From contig NC_034409.1 in assembly GCF_002078875.1 (NCBI RefSeq), forward strand, positions 102,829,226 through 102,893,225: a stretch of DNA of 64,000 nt, written 5' to 3'. Positions within the stretch are counted from its first letter, which is position 1. Each line of letters begins with the position of its first letter. Under the pieces are notes generated by a model. The model had not been told where the DNA came from. It saw only the letters and a list, made by a program, of their open reading frames with translations, and searched no databases. A program made the translations under genes and the position numbers. This document shows positions 22,436 to 34,252 of this stretch, in pieces. The DNA comes from Numida meleagris (Eukaryota > Chordata > Aves > Galliformes > Numididae).

Positions 22436-23917
22436 AACCCTCATGAATTCCTCATGCACAGTTAGATCTCATTTGTCAGTTGATCAAGACAAGTCATCAT
22501 TTGGAACATGGCAGATGTCCTTCTGCTTCCCTGAGTGTTTCGTTCTGTTTTTCTGTCCAAGCGTGGATATAACATAAATGAAGCAGAGCCACCAAGCTTC
22601 TCCTTTTAAATCCAGTGGACCTCAAATGTGGTCCCACTGAGAAAAAAATGATGGTTTAACAAGCCTTGCAGTTATCTCACACTATTTAATTCTTCCCTCT
22701 TAAACACCATGAGAAACACACGTGTCTAATCCTCTCTTAGGAAGTTCTTATCAGAAGAGACAATTAAATGGAAAGTGGTTCTGAAATGTTAAAAGAGATG
22801 TGGCTCTACTAACAGAGTGGATTCATGTGATGTTGTACAGTAACATAATGTCATTTTGACAGTCTGGTGTATGAAAATAAGTCAGAAAAAAACCAAATGT
22901 ATTTCTGGTTTTTCATCCTTTGCTGTCTAATCATTCTAGTAACTGTGATGGACATTTGGGAAGAGTTTTCTCTCAGTTTACAAAAGATTTAAAACAAATC
23001 TCCTGTCATCCTAGTATAAGAACTACCCCTTGGGGCTTATGGGGGAAATGTAGCTTTTACACCCTCAGAAAGTGAGAACAAGGGGATCTTTCCTGATTTA
23101 TGGCACCAGCAGTTCTGTTCTAGCAGCAGACATAAAGCCTCAGTAATATAAAATTACATAGGTTTGGTCTCCTGGGTGACTTGGCTGAGCTTAGAGTTGG
23201 TAATCTAGAAGAAAACACTATTGTGTTTCTGTGCTCATTTTCAAGTTGATGACGATACTCTGTTCCTCTTGCCACACAGTATGAAGCCATGGGAGACATA
23301 AGGAAAGAATTGCCTGGGTGGTGTCACGCTATTTGGCTCTGTAGAAATGAGCTTTACTTCTGTTGTAGTTCTGCAGCACAGTAAATACAGCGTCTCCATT
23401 AGCAGACCACCGTCCCTGTATGTTCATGGCAGTAAAAGGGCTAAGGGTTTGAGAAACATTTTTGGCACTTGTCCAGTCTTGAGCTTATTTAGCTTGGTTG
23501 TAGCTGTAACAGCACATTGCCAGTGGTGTGTTGGCTAGAGTCCTATTTGTACTGTACTGACAAAACTGTCTAGTAAGCAGCCAGTTAGTGTCTAAAACTA
23601 ATTTACGTTAGTTTTGCATAACTAGCTATTACATCAAAGCATTATACCATATATGATCACTAATTTGTTGCCATTATAATATTCAATTCATAGACCAGCC
23701 AGGAAGATGTGCTAACAACCAGCTGTTTGGAAACGTGCAGAAATCATGCTGTCCCAAGAAACTCACTATGAACACATCAGCACACATCACCTGATGAAGA
23801 ACCTGGTGCTGGCAAATTGCTGCAACATCACAGCTGAGGAAAAACCACCCTCCATCATGGACCATGGGCACACAGGTGAACATCTCAGTGGAGAAGAAGT
23901 GGAAGATGGAAGATGGT
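22436..23917. other. Intergenic, nothing recognised
   Basis: Unique AT-rich sequence without supported features. Confidence 0.4.
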
Positions 23918-24178
23918 GCGAAGGGACAAGAGTTGATGTCTTCAAGTTGTGCCAGGGGAGCTTCAGGTTGGATATCAGGACAAATTTCTGCTCAGAAGGA
24001 GTGGTGAGGCAGTGGCACAGGCTGCCCAGGGAGGTAGTGGAGTCACCATCCCTGGAGGCGTTCAAGAGCCGTGTGGATGTAGCACTGAAGGGACATGGGC
24101 AGTGGGCATGGTGAGGTGGGCTGATGGTTGGACTTGGTGATCTTGGAAGTCTTTTCCAGCCTCATGTTTCTATGACTC
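23918..24178 (+). repeat. CR1 LINE 3' fragment
   Basis: Plus-strand CR1 reading [20 protein letters not shown], then [19 protein letters not shown], and ending in ggtcttttccagcctcatg-like tail. ORF2 C-terminus and 3' UTR only. Confidence 0.9.
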
Positions 24179-27100
24179 TTAATCTATGATAAAGTCAATA
24201 TGTAACGGTTTCAATTGTTTAATTATAGAAATATGTAATGATTGGAAAATTCTAACAGCAAATGCTGACATTATTGAAACCTGACTAGTGATAGTTGCTG
24301 TCTACTATTTTGAGTAGATTGCTAAAACATTAATTACAGTAAAAAATACATTCCAGTTCATGGCTCCATAGAAAAGACATCGAGTGTTCATTCTAAGTGT
24401 CATGTCAAAGTGTTCAGCCTAAGTGTCATTCTAAGCTCTTGTAGATCATATGGATATTGAGTAAAAATTTACCAGGACTTACCTCATTTTGCTATTTTCT
24501 TTCTATTTTTTCACTAAGAATTTTCACTGAGTAGTTCTCTTTCACTTTTCAATCATGGATTATACTTTCTGCCGTCCTTTCTTTCCCTGAAGGGTTCTCT
24601 TAGGATCTTCCACCTTTTTTTTTTTTCTCATAGAGAACTTGACATGTATCTACAGTATACTGTTTGTTTTGTAAGAGTATAAGAATACATTTTGTAAGAA
24701 TAAAATTTCTTTCATTCCAGAAACAATCCACTGTTTAGTCTCTGGTAACTATATCAGTCAATCTGCCTGTGTACACAGGACCTAAAGGAATCTGATGTTC
24801 AGATCTCTCTGAAAGAAAACTGATTCAGGTGCTTTGCTCCTTTTGGAATCCACACATCTATTTTCATCCTGCTCACTCCCACAACATCCAGCTTTCCTGT
24901 CAGGATGTGATGTGCCAGTTCTCTCTTTACCTTCTGTTCCTTCTGATTTGGCAACTTTTTTCCAGTTCAGGCTTTTTCTCTATCCTAACAGTGGAAGAAG
25001 AAAAGTCATTAAATGGACGTGGTTTTCCAGCTAATAGCTTCTCAAAGACAAAGCATGGATAAACTCTAGGGCACTAGGAGATATTAGGGAGCGAAAAGTT
25101 CCTGCCAAATGGCTCGTTTCACATCACACTTTTACCTCAGGTCTCTGAACGCAGATATCACCTTTAGTCAGGAAATAAACCACTTTCCCTGCCTGTGGAA
25201 GACACATGGACCCCCCTGATCTAGAAACCTCAGTCAAGAGTTGTTCTCCTTTCTCATGAGCATTCAGGGTACAGCCATAACAGTGCCTCCATCTTCATCT
25301 CAGTTCCCCAGCCTGCACTCAGCTACACTAATTTTCCTCTCCCTAGCAAAATTTCTCCCAACCTTGAGTAGCATTTCCTTTTTGCATTTGCACTTCCCTT
25401 TCCTTCCTGCCTTTTCATTTATTTATTTTTCTTGTTCTCTTTTCTACAAAACCCCAGTTGTATCCATGGGTCTTTAAGCTTAACAGCACCAATCACCATT
25501 TTCAGCCCACATCTAGAGAACCTCCGGACATCTGCTCTACTGCATCATACAGTGTGTACCTAACTGTTCCCCACACTTTTTCCCAAACCCTGTTTAGAGT
25601 AGAAATCATGTCCAGACAAGAACACTGATTTCTGCTCATTTCCTACTCATCATCTCTATTGTTTTTGTTACCAAAAGTTACCCAATCGTCAGAAGAATTT
25701 TGAGACCCACACCTTTCAGACCTCTCCTGAAATCAAGAGCTACAACTACTGTAGGGACTGGGCACAGGCTACCAGCCACAGTAGAGAGAGCAGTGCCTGT
25801 TTGGGAAGCATTCCAGTAGGGTACATCCTGCTTCTGTCACAATGCTAAGTTTGGAAATTTAACAGCAGCAATTTCTACCTCACTTACAAATCTTAGCTTG
25901 ACCTGAAATTTTGGTGCAATTGAAGTCAACTAGTGGCTCTGACCTTAGGAAATCACCTTGGCAACTTTGAAATCCTAACCTCAGTAGGTAGATCAACATC
26001 ATCTGTAAAAAAGGTGAAGACAACTGGAAAGGCCACCCCATACAAAACTCATCAAGGAGCTTGCCAGCCATCCCTGTTGGCCACTCCATTTTCTTGTGCA
26101 GAAGGGAAACACTACGCTCACGTTTGCACCCTCAGGTTTCCTAGGCCTTTACTGACAAACACGTCTGTGTTGCTAAATGCTTTCCAACCCATTCAACAGT
26201 AATTCTACATGATTCATGACTGCCATGCAACAGCATTCCACCCAGTCTTGAGACAAGCAATGGCCACAGAAGGCCAGGTTTCATCCACACAGAAAATGGA
26301 AGCATGGTGAGTATTTTTCCCCACAGAAACACACCCACTATTCACACATTCACTGTGGAAGAAATGTCCAGAATACTTGTGCAGTGCTGATGAATTTTGT
26401 AATTTTCAGCATCTCAAAAAGCTCAGAGAAAACGGTGGATTTGTCTGTTCATTTAAATGATCTTCGAGGTGAAAATCAGCTTATCCATGCTATGTTTCAA
26501 ACCATAACAGTATTCAAAATTATACTTAAATTATGGCAAGTAAAAGTGATGGCAAGTAATCATATGCATTCTGTTACATTGGTGAAGGTCCCCTATGAAC
26601 ATGAAAAAACACACAGCCGTGCTTTCCATTCTGATAAAGAAATTTGAGAATAAGTTTCAAGATTTCAAAAAATATATATATTTTTTAATAATTGCAACTC
26701 CATTATCAGTTTAAATAAGTACATTACCTGCAAATTTTCAAGTGGTATGTGTAGATTCACACTCAGACATTCAACTCAAAAATCTGATCACCTCTCTTTT
26801 CTAGACTTTTATAAGACCAAAGAAAAATATCCCTAGCTTCACAATCACACCTTATTCATGTCATCACTTTTTTGGCAGTACACCCATTTGTGAGCAACTG
26901 TTTTCAAGGGAAGAATAAAATTAGATCAAAAATCTCCAACAAACACCTGGAGAACTCATTAAGAATTGCAACCACTGCCATCAAACAGGACACTGATGTG
27001 TTAGTTTCACAAAAACAAGGTCAAATATCCCGCTAGTTTAATGCTGGTTGTTTTTATTTTCCCTCTTTTTTTCTGTTCTAAAATACATATTTTTTAAAAG

Positions 27101-30100
27101 AAGCTTTGTTATTTACATACATCAACTATATTATGTTTTATATGTGGCCCAAGACAATACCTCCTCCCTCAATACTGTCCAGGCATGTCAAAAGGTTGGA
27201 CACTCATGGTTTCAGCTGAAGTATTTCTGTTCCTGACCTGTTCACGTTACAGGACAGACCTATTCCCTAAGATATAGTTCACCTTTCTGTTTCCTGTTCC
27301 TCCCCTTGAACACAGCTTATAGTAACTCCAGCTCATCTAAGCTAATTCCTAGTTTTCATCTTCCTTAAACATATGAAGATCTTTAGCAGACGTGTTACAG
27401 CTTTTGTGTGGTACTATTCTTCAATCAAAAATTCCATGATGCATTTATTACTTCCACTCTCTCGTCCCTTTCCTCCTAGTGAATTCTGTAAATGCAAAGA
27501 TTTACTTTTTACTCTTTTTATTTCCAAATTACAAAAACACATTTCCAAGTTTGAACTGGGGATACTGAAACCTCAGTATTTAGTCACCAGAAGGCATGCA
27601 TTTTGTATTACTTTCCCTCACTAAAGGGCATATAGAGCTAGGAAGTACTGCTGTACGTGCACTAAATATTAACTGCATACAGAGTAAAAGTTATCACTAA
27701 ACAAGGCAGTACATTCCCACCCCATCTCCCCACTCATATTGCATAGGGCCTGAGATAAGTAAATGTACCACAGAGCAAAACCCCCAGAGTTAAACAACCC
27801 TGTATTCAAGGATCGAAACTGGGCATAGAAGGAACTACCACCCAGTAAAGGAGACTGCTTATTAAGCAAGAAACGATACCTTTCACAGATGACTGTATGC
27901 CTGTATATCATGCTGGCACATTAAAACTTCATTACTAGCTTTAGCTGTTTAGTGAACAACTACAGCTTTTATTAATGTTTAACAATTGTTCAAGCGTATC
28001 ACAATAGACATTTCTATATTTAAACAAAAAATCCATATTATATGATATTCACCCAGTTAAGCACTCAAGATACCAACTTGTAACTCCACTGCAAAAATAA
28101 AGATTATTTCATATACACACCCGAACACATACATTTCCCCATGCAGATGTACATAGCTTTTTGCATGAAATTTATTCCAAATTTAGCCTGTTCATTGCAC
28201 ACCTTAGCAAAGTGGCAGCTTGCAACCCTTGAGAGCATAGACCTATTTTAAGAGTCTGTGTGCTAATGTGCTAGAGCTCCCACCTACAATATGCTGAAAG
28301 ACACTAAATATACAGTGTAGCCAAAGGCAGGTAATTAATAAAAGATACAGGACCATAACTATTTTTCTTCTTAGTTTACTGTTACTTAACACATTTTTAA
28401 AATGTGTTGCCTACGCTCCATTGCAGAAGCTAATCTGGACTCTATAGTCGCTTCTGCCTGCAAGTTGAGGGACACACTGGTGGCATTTTACTTTTCAGTT
28501 TCCTTCATCAGCAGGTATTTTTTCTCTTAGTAGCTAGATAACATGGATGGTTACGAAACGTACATGCTTACCATAAGATAAGCAACCATGTCTTCTTCTT
28601 AATGCTTGCTTATATATACACACACTTTACGCCTATTACACATAATTGCAATAGATAGGAGTATTAGCACTCATTCCCTAAAGTCACTGAGGGAACTCTG
28701 GTCATGAACCTGTTTAGGGAATAACTCTGAACTACAATAAGCTGCCCTCCACCTATTTAACAGAGGAACATGCCTACAGCTGCTGTCCAAGGCCAGCAAA
28801 CTTGGCTCTCTGAATCTAGGATAGAACTAAAAATTGCTACACGTATGTTTAATGTAATTAAACACAAGGGCCTATTTGGAAGCAATGTCAAGGTTGACGA
28901 TCATTAGGTTCCTCAGTCTGTCACCCCAACACGCTTGTTATTCAGACAGGGGATAAGTAGAAAAACACACAGGTTCACCTTCATGTTTTGCTGCAGACAG
29001 CGAGTGTTAGCAACTGAGAAAAATACACTCTATGAAAAATATCAACCAATCTTCAGTTGAAGGGCAGAAATGTTTACGGTTCTCTTCAGACATCCAGAAT
29101 AGAGTCTACTGTGCAACCTATGAGCAAAAATCTTCCTAGAGAAGACACTGCCTCAAAAAAGACACTGAGTCATTTGATTGGAATAGAGCTTAGAATAATA
29201 CCTCAGCAGGTGTGCATATAACAGTGTTTTAGTTGCTTGAACATGAGAGACTATCACAACAGGTCAAACTGCACGCTACTTTAGAAGAAAACAGTAGATG
29301 AAGAAAAGGAGAAGAGGGTGCAGTGGAAAATAAGAGAGCTCTCAAGAGAAAGTTTAATTATCAGTAAGGAGAGCAGTGAGGAAATTCATTCCAAGTTTCT
29401 GGAGACTACTTGAAAATTAGCAGTAATACAATTAAATAGCATGGGGCAATGGAATGTAAATAAACAGAAATCAAAAAGATTTATCCCTTACACAATTACA
29501 ACTTGCTTTGATTTATTAGGGAAAAAGACTACACTTGGAAGACAAACATACAGTAAACCCTAACAGTTAAATATAGAAGATCAAAGTAACAGGAAGATCT
29601 ACATGTTAACAACAAAATATTGACAGAAGTTTCCTAATTAGCATGGAATTCTTTGTTCAAATATGCATGTAACTTTGATTAAAAGGTGTGCTGCTACTAG
29701 CCTTGTTTATTTTTCTCTCCTTGAGGCTGTTACATACATGACACTCAATATTGCACAGAAAGCCATTTCAGCTGATGCTTTTGAAGCCTTCTTTACAGTT
29801 ATTTCATTTTAGCCTTGAGTTTGCAAAAAAAAAAAAAAAAAGTTACTGTGACATTTCTGTCCAAGACAGCTCAAACAACGGCTGTGGGGACAAGAAAGCG
29901 ACGTATTTTGCTCCTTCATCAGAAGTCACGGGGTGAAGTGTTTTCCCCCCTAACTGGTTTACGAAAGAGATACAAACTCAGTTCAGCAGATACTGGAGTG
30001 CAGGGCAACCAGGAGACAAATGCTTTGCTTTCCAAGGTAAAAAATTTAAATATTTACATGTAAACAAGAAGTCTACAGAAACATTATTTTTTTAGAAGTC

Positions 30101-30298
30101 TTTTTCTTCCCAGGGTATTCTTTTAAGACAAAATGGGAACTCATCTGTGACAAAGACTCAGTAGCTGGCATTGTCCTACTGCAGCACAAGCCGCCCACAT
30201 CTTCCAGTTCTTCGTGCAGCTTTTAAAATATTCCCACAGATTCCAGAGTTTCACATACATTAATCTCCAGCAGTTATTTTACATGCAGAAATTTTCTT
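24179..30298. other. CR1-free intergenic and MIS18A 3' flank
   Basis: About 6 kb with no CR1 insertion, the longest such stretch in the left half together with the MIS18A end. It is AT-rich and stop-rich in all frames. Part next to 30.3 kb is probably the MIS18A 3' UTR. The rest holds no gene that I can support. I looked for the C-terminal exon of HUNK, the neighbour expected by synteny, and did not find it. Confidence 0.4.
29706..29711 (-). promoter_or_regulatory. Candidate polyadenylation signal of MIS18A
   Basis: AATAAA on the minus strand (tttatt on plus), about 590 bases past the MIS18A stop codon. It is the first canonical hexamer found downstream of the stop. Use is inferred, not shown. 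Confidence 0.35.
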
Positions 30299-30379
30299 TC
30301 AAGCATTACTGTGAAGAGAATCAATTCTTGTTTCAACAGTAGCTAGTCTTGCCTCCAGAGCCTTTAGTACAGTGTTCGC
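30299..30379 (-). CDS. MIS18A: MIS18A coding exon 5 with stop
   Basis: Acceptor acttcacag, 26 codons plus TGA at 30301-30299. Translates [20 protein letters not shown] and ends SNA. This is the C-terminal helix thought to mediate trimer or complex assembly. Confidence 0.93.
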   Translation of the reverse strand, partial: ANTVLKALEARLATVETRIDSLHSNA

Positions 30380-32742
30380 CTGTGAAGTAAATGGGGAAAG
30401 ATACTTGGTTGGAAACAGATGTACAATATAAAGAGCAAGCATAGATGTCATCAAAACAATGCAAGATTAAGCATTACCCTTTTTAGTGCTTCTTCCAAGG
30501 CAGCTCGACTTTCAAGAGTTAAAGGTTCCTCATCAGTAACAGCCTGCTTTTCTGAGGATCCTAGAATGTAACTGATATGCTACAGTTTAGATGATGCACT
30601 TTGCACTCTGAAGGCAAAAGAACAATTGTACGATTCATCCACCACTCTTGATAAGATCGCAATTAATACACTAGCACAGTCAAAGCACTATTTCAGCAAC
30701 AGCAACCAAAAAAAACCCCTATTTTTAGTAATCTTGCAAACGAGCCGTATAGTGGAATTAAAACAGCTTTGAGCTCTAGAACTACCAAGATGTCATCACT
30801 TTATTGAAGTTGAAACTCCAGAAGTCAGTCGTGTTCTGGTGCTACAGGATGCAATGAAAATATATTCAGCCATTGAGATAAGCAAAGCAATAGCTGGGAG
30901 AACTAGCCATCATCACTACTCCAAGAGAATGCCACTTTGCAGCCCTGTTATAGTCCTCCAGAGACTTTTACTGCCATTGAAAAAAAGTATGTAGCTGCGG
31001 AAAGAGGAAAAAAACATTCAGAGTAGGAAGGAAAACACCCATGTAGGAACAGCAGAACAGGCTGGAACTTCATAAAAAGCAGAAACACTAAAACTAGCCC
31101 ACACAGAAGTCACAGTAGCTTATCGCTGTTACTGTAGTAACACTTGGATAAAAGACCTCTAGTCTGGAGTCTTCCACAAAACCTCTAAAATTGCTCTCAA
31201 AATCAAGATCTTTAAATAAACTTTTGAAAGAACTCTGATGTGGAGACTTAACAACATCCTGAAATACTGAAGAACAGTTTAAGACTAGTTTCAAGTGCAA
31301 TAAACCAGATAAAACCAATATAACACAAATCTTCATTTTCTAGAAAGCTTTTGTCCGTAAAACTGAATGCGTACTCTTACATAGTGTTTTAAGATCTGGT
31401 TTTATCTGCCTTCATAAGGAAGAGGAATACCAGCCCATATACTGCAGACCTCTGCTCAAGTTCTATGCAAGCTCCTGTCTTCTCTGCTTATTAAGTGCAC
31501 TTCTACTAGATTGAATCCAGAAATCTCTGGTATTACCTATGACTGCAGATAGACAGCAGGCTGCATGTACCACCCATGACTGCAGGCTCATTTTCTGTTG
31601 TCTAAAGCAGAACACGTGTATACTCTTTGGAGAAAGCAAGAAAGAACACTCTTGTTGTTTCAGGTATGGGCCACAAAGATGAATGGGCTGGAGCATCTCC
31701 TTCGTGAGGAAAGGCTGAGAGACTGGGGACTATTTAGCCTGGAGAAGAGAAGTCTAAGGGGGTGAATCTTACCTAAGCTTATAAATATCTAAAGGTCAGG
31801 AGTCAAGCGGTTGGGCCCCATCAAGAATTGCCTGGTCCTGTCAACAGGGCAAGGGGCACAAACTGGAACACAGGAAGCTCCATACAAACACGAGAAAAAG
31901 CTTCTTTACGGTGAGGGTGACAGACTACTAGAATGAACTGCCCAGAGGGGCTTTTGAATCTACTTCTCTGGAGATATTTAAAATCCACTTGTTGTAGGGA
32001 ACTTCCTCAGACTGTTAGCAGCAACATCCCTTGATATGATGCCTACAGGGTGAGGTTAATCTGGCAGCCTCAGCAACACAGATTCTGCCTTTACCTTTCA
32101 ATTGCGTTAATGTTGAAGCAAAACAAATCTCTCTTGTAGTCGAGATGCTTTGGGGTGCATCTGTAGATACTGCCAAGTGTCATTGAGCAGCCAGAGCAGA
32201 AAAACGTCTCAACCATGCTTTAAAAAAAAAAAAAAAAAACCACAAGAGAAAACACAACATTTACTCAGGAATTAGAGCAAAGAGAGAAAATCGCTCCTCC
32301 CCACCCCTATTAATATACATAGGTATATATTATCTACTGTGATTTTAAGAGCACTCACCATCCACACTCTCCAGGCCGCTTGGACAGCTTCTGCTCCTTG
32401 TCCACCGAGACGTTGCTGGAGGCACCTGCACAGAGGCAAAGGTGACCAAAGGCCCCCAACGGCCGCCGTGTGGGAGAGGGCATAGGAAAAGCACTCACCG
32501 CGCAGGAGAATACACTCCGTCTCCTCGTCGTTGGCCACCCAGCTCAGCGTGTCACCAACGGGCCGCTTGCAGCCACCGCACAGGAACACCATGGGCAGGT
32601 TCTCATCGTTCTCCTCTTCCGCCTCCTTTCCCCTCGGCCGCTCCACCGTCGACGCCTCCCGCGCGACGCTCGCCTCCAGCAGCGACAAAGATGAATCCAG
32701 CCCGACCGCGCCACCTGACAATGGATACATCAAGCCCGCCAT
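30299..32742 (-). CDS. MIS18A: MIS18A, Mis18 kinetochore protein A (whole coding gene)
   Basis: Five exons (32742-32499, 32425-32359, 32217-32095, 30571-30478, 30379-30299) join in phase to 202 residues, somewhat shorter than the roughly 230 of mammals because the N-terminus is short. The Mis18/yippee-like domain spans about residues 51-145. It carries two zinc-binding pairs, CGGC (C55, C58) and CSGC (C111, C114), plus the family phrases [21 protein letters not shown] and [16 protein letters not shown] coiled-coil C-terminus follows ([23 protein letters not shown]). MIS18A forms the Mis18 complex with MIS18B and M18BP1, which licenses centromeres for CENP-A loading after mitosis. The start is the ATG at 32742 in a CpG-rich first exon. 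All introns are GT-AG. It is head to head with MRAP, as in human. Confidence 0.96.
30478..30571 (-). CDS. MIS18A: MIS18A coding exon 4
   Basis: 94 bases between acceptor gcatatcag and donor aaagg|gtaatg. Translates [20 protein letters not shown] and the start of the helical tail. YILGSSEKQ is a recognisable family phrase. Confidence 0.93.
30572..32094 (-). other. MIS18A intron 3 with CR1 insertion
   Basis: The largest MIS18A intron. Its 5' two-thirds of a kilobase contains a CR1 copy at about 31660-32045, and the rest is unique. No other exon is needed, because the flanking exons join in phase. Confidence 0.8.
31660..32045 (+). repeat. CR1 LINE fragment in MIS18A intron 3
   Basis: Antisense to MIS18A. 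Contains gctggagcatctccttcgtg, agcctggagaagagaagtct and aagcttctttacggtgaggg, matching the CR1 ORF2 tail ([20 protein letters not shown]), but with an unusual 3' portion and no octamer tail. Confidence 0.8.
32095..32217 (-). CDS. MIS18A: MIS18A coding exon 3
   Basis: Acceptor at a long T run ending aaag, 123 bases. Carries the second zinc pair in [19 protein letters not shown] and the conserved [12 protein letters not shown]. Donor gaaag|gtaaag. Confidence 0.93.
32359..32425 (-). CDS. MIS18A: MIS18A coding exon 2
   Basis: Acceptor ctctgtgcag, donor gatg|gtgagt, 67 bases. Translates [20 protein letters not shown]. The first residues, RGASSN across the junction, replace the mammalian RCVSCN. 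Confidence 0.93.
32499..32742 (-). CDS. MIS18A: MIS18A coding exon 1
   Basis: Encodes residues 1-81 plus one base. It begins [10 protein letters not shown] and has an acidic stretch (EAEEENDEN) before the first zinc pair in [15 protein letters not shown]. The donor is cgcg|gtgagt. An in-frame extension to 33060 exists but runs through promoter-like sequence, so the internal ATG at 32742 is preferred. Confidence 0.93.
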
Positions 32743-32860
32743 CGCCTTCAAACTGCCCGCGACGGAACCGGAAGTGACGCAACACGTCACGTCCGTGCGT
32801 GACCACGCCCCTGGCGTACCAGGGGGCGGGCTTCTGTGCGTGGCCACGCCCCCCAGCGTA
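32743..32860 (-). promoter_or_regulatory. MIS18A core promoter: ETS, CRE and GC boxes
   Basis: ccggaagtgacgc at 32768-32780 is a composite ETS/CRE-like site. cacgtcac at 32783-32790 is a CRE/E-box-like site. ccacgcccc at 32803 and gggggcggg at 32822 are GC/KLF boxes. There is no TATA box. The layout is typical of housekeeping and cell-cycle promoters. The proximity of the ETS site to the ATG (about 25 bases) implies a short 5' UTR or internal sites. Confidence 0.7.
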
Positions 32861-33010
32861 GTTACGCCCCTAGCGCAGACGTAGGCTGCTGGAGCGTAGT
32901 TGGTGGTTGTGGTGGTGGCGGGTTTTGTTTTGCGTAGGGCTAGCCCAGTGTGCTGCTTCCGTAACGCGTAAAGGAGCGCGTTAAGAAGCAAAGAGAAGGT
33001 GTTGATGGGT

Positions 33011-33392
33011 GGTTTCAAAGCTGTTTTTAACCAAACTGCTGCTTTTTGTGCTGCGCTCAAGCACCTTGCTTGGGGTTGGGATGGTGACTTGCTGTGCCCT
33101 GTCTCTGTGTGGTGAGCTGTGGGATGCAGCCCTGGCTTCCCCAGCCACCACGCATCCTGAATGCTTTAGGGATGCCGCCGAAAGCCAGCTGAGGGCCTGC
33201 TGTCCTTGCAGCGAGAGTGATTTCTGTTCTGCCAGGCTCAGTTAAACACACACATAGGTATCCACTTGCTAGGCTGCCAGGGCCCAACACCTCAGGCCTT
33301 CAGCTGGCTCTGCCCTCATCATGACTAGAGGCAGTATTTCCATCCATTGCCTTTGGGGTGCAGGGAATGAGGAAGCAGCTAAGCAAAATACA
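33011..33392. other. Spacer between MIS18A and MRAP
   Basis: Moderate GC, no recognised repeat or exon. It may hold upstream non-coding exons of MRAP, but none can be shown. Confidence 0.4.
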
Positions 33393-33810
33393 GGATCATG
33401 GAATCATGAAGGTTGGTTGACCACTAGGGTCATCTACTACAACCACCAGCCCATCCCTACCATGCTCACTGACTGTGTCCCTCTGTGCCACATCCACACG
33501 GTTCTTGAACACTCCAGGGACGGTGACTCCACCACCTCCCTGGGCAGCCTGTAAACCATGTTTTCGGAGAAGAAATTCTTCCTAACATCAAACCTGAAGC
33601 TACCCTGGCACAACTTGAGGCCATTCCCTCTCGTCCTATCACTGTTACCTGGGAGAAGAGGCCAACCCCCACATTGCCACAGCCTCTTTTCAGGTGGTTG
33701 CAGAGAGCAATGAAGTCTCCCCTGACCTCCTCCGGAATGAACAGTCCCAGTTCCCTCAGCTGCTCCCCGTTATGATTTATGCTCCAGACTTTTCACAAGC
33801 TTTGTTTCAT
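33393..33810 (-). repeat. CR1 LINE 3' fragment between MIS18A and MRAP
   Basis: Inverted CR1 starting gatcatggaatcatgaaggt. It contains gtgccacatccacacggttc, gggacggtgactccaccacc and gtcctatcactgttacctgg, and runs on to the gctccagacttttcac segment. A short deletion removes the RQWHRL region (cagcctgtaaaccatg). Confidence 0.9.
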
Positions 33811-34205
33811 CCTCTGTCTGTGATACATTTTGTCAGGTACATGCTCCGTCCTTTATGTCAGGAGAAAGAGATTTCCTTCAGCCTGGCTGTTTCCAGTCAC
33901 CCCAGAGAACGCTTCGTTGCTGCTGGTCTCTCAGAAAGAAAGGCTTGTGACACGTCTGGCACTTGTCCATCCCATTCTTAGCTTACTTGGCATCCATCTC
34001 AACTCTGATATGCTGAGGAATAACATAACTGCCCACCAGGAAGCAAGGGTAACATTTAAAGGCTGCTGCTACTTGTCTGTCAGGCATTAATATTCATTTC
34101 TGCTCAACGTTTTTTAGTACTAAGGCAGTCCTTGAGCTACAGGACTCCAGAGTGATTTACATAGGCATCAGTTACACAATCTCTTTCTGAGGGCACTGAA
34201 GCACA

Positions 34206-34251
34206 ATGAAAAAAAGTATTTGGTTGAAGCTGATTTAAAATGCACTACTGA
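34206..34251 (+). promoter_or_regulatory. Two short upstream ORFs before MRAP
   Basis: ATG at 34206 opens ten codons ending TAA at 34236-34238. ATG at 34240 opens three codons ending TGA at 34249-34251, one base before the MRAP start region (34253). If this sequence is 5' UTR, both could lower or gate MRAP translation. A possible splice acceptor (ctctttctgag at about 34190) lies just upstream. Confidence 0.4.
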
Positions 34252-34252
34252 C

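Larger units (their letters stand above)
32460..33010. promoter_or_regulatory. CpG island over MIS18A exon 1 and promoter
   Basis: Dense CpG, unlike the flanking DNA, with GC boxes and no repeats. It covers the first exon and about 270 bases upstream of MIS18A. It is the only clear CpG island in the window and marks a broadly active promoter. Confidence 0.85.

Noticed and set aside
1..30000. HUNK kinase gene expected next to MIS18A by synteny
   Set aside because: None of the kinase motifs or the long C-terminal exon appear in any frame. The gene most likely ends to the left of the window.
32743..33060. N-terminal extension of MIS18A by 106 codons
   Set aside because: The in-frame extension passes through the promoter with ETS, CRE and GC boxes and has no similarity to the family. 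The ATG at 32742 fits better.
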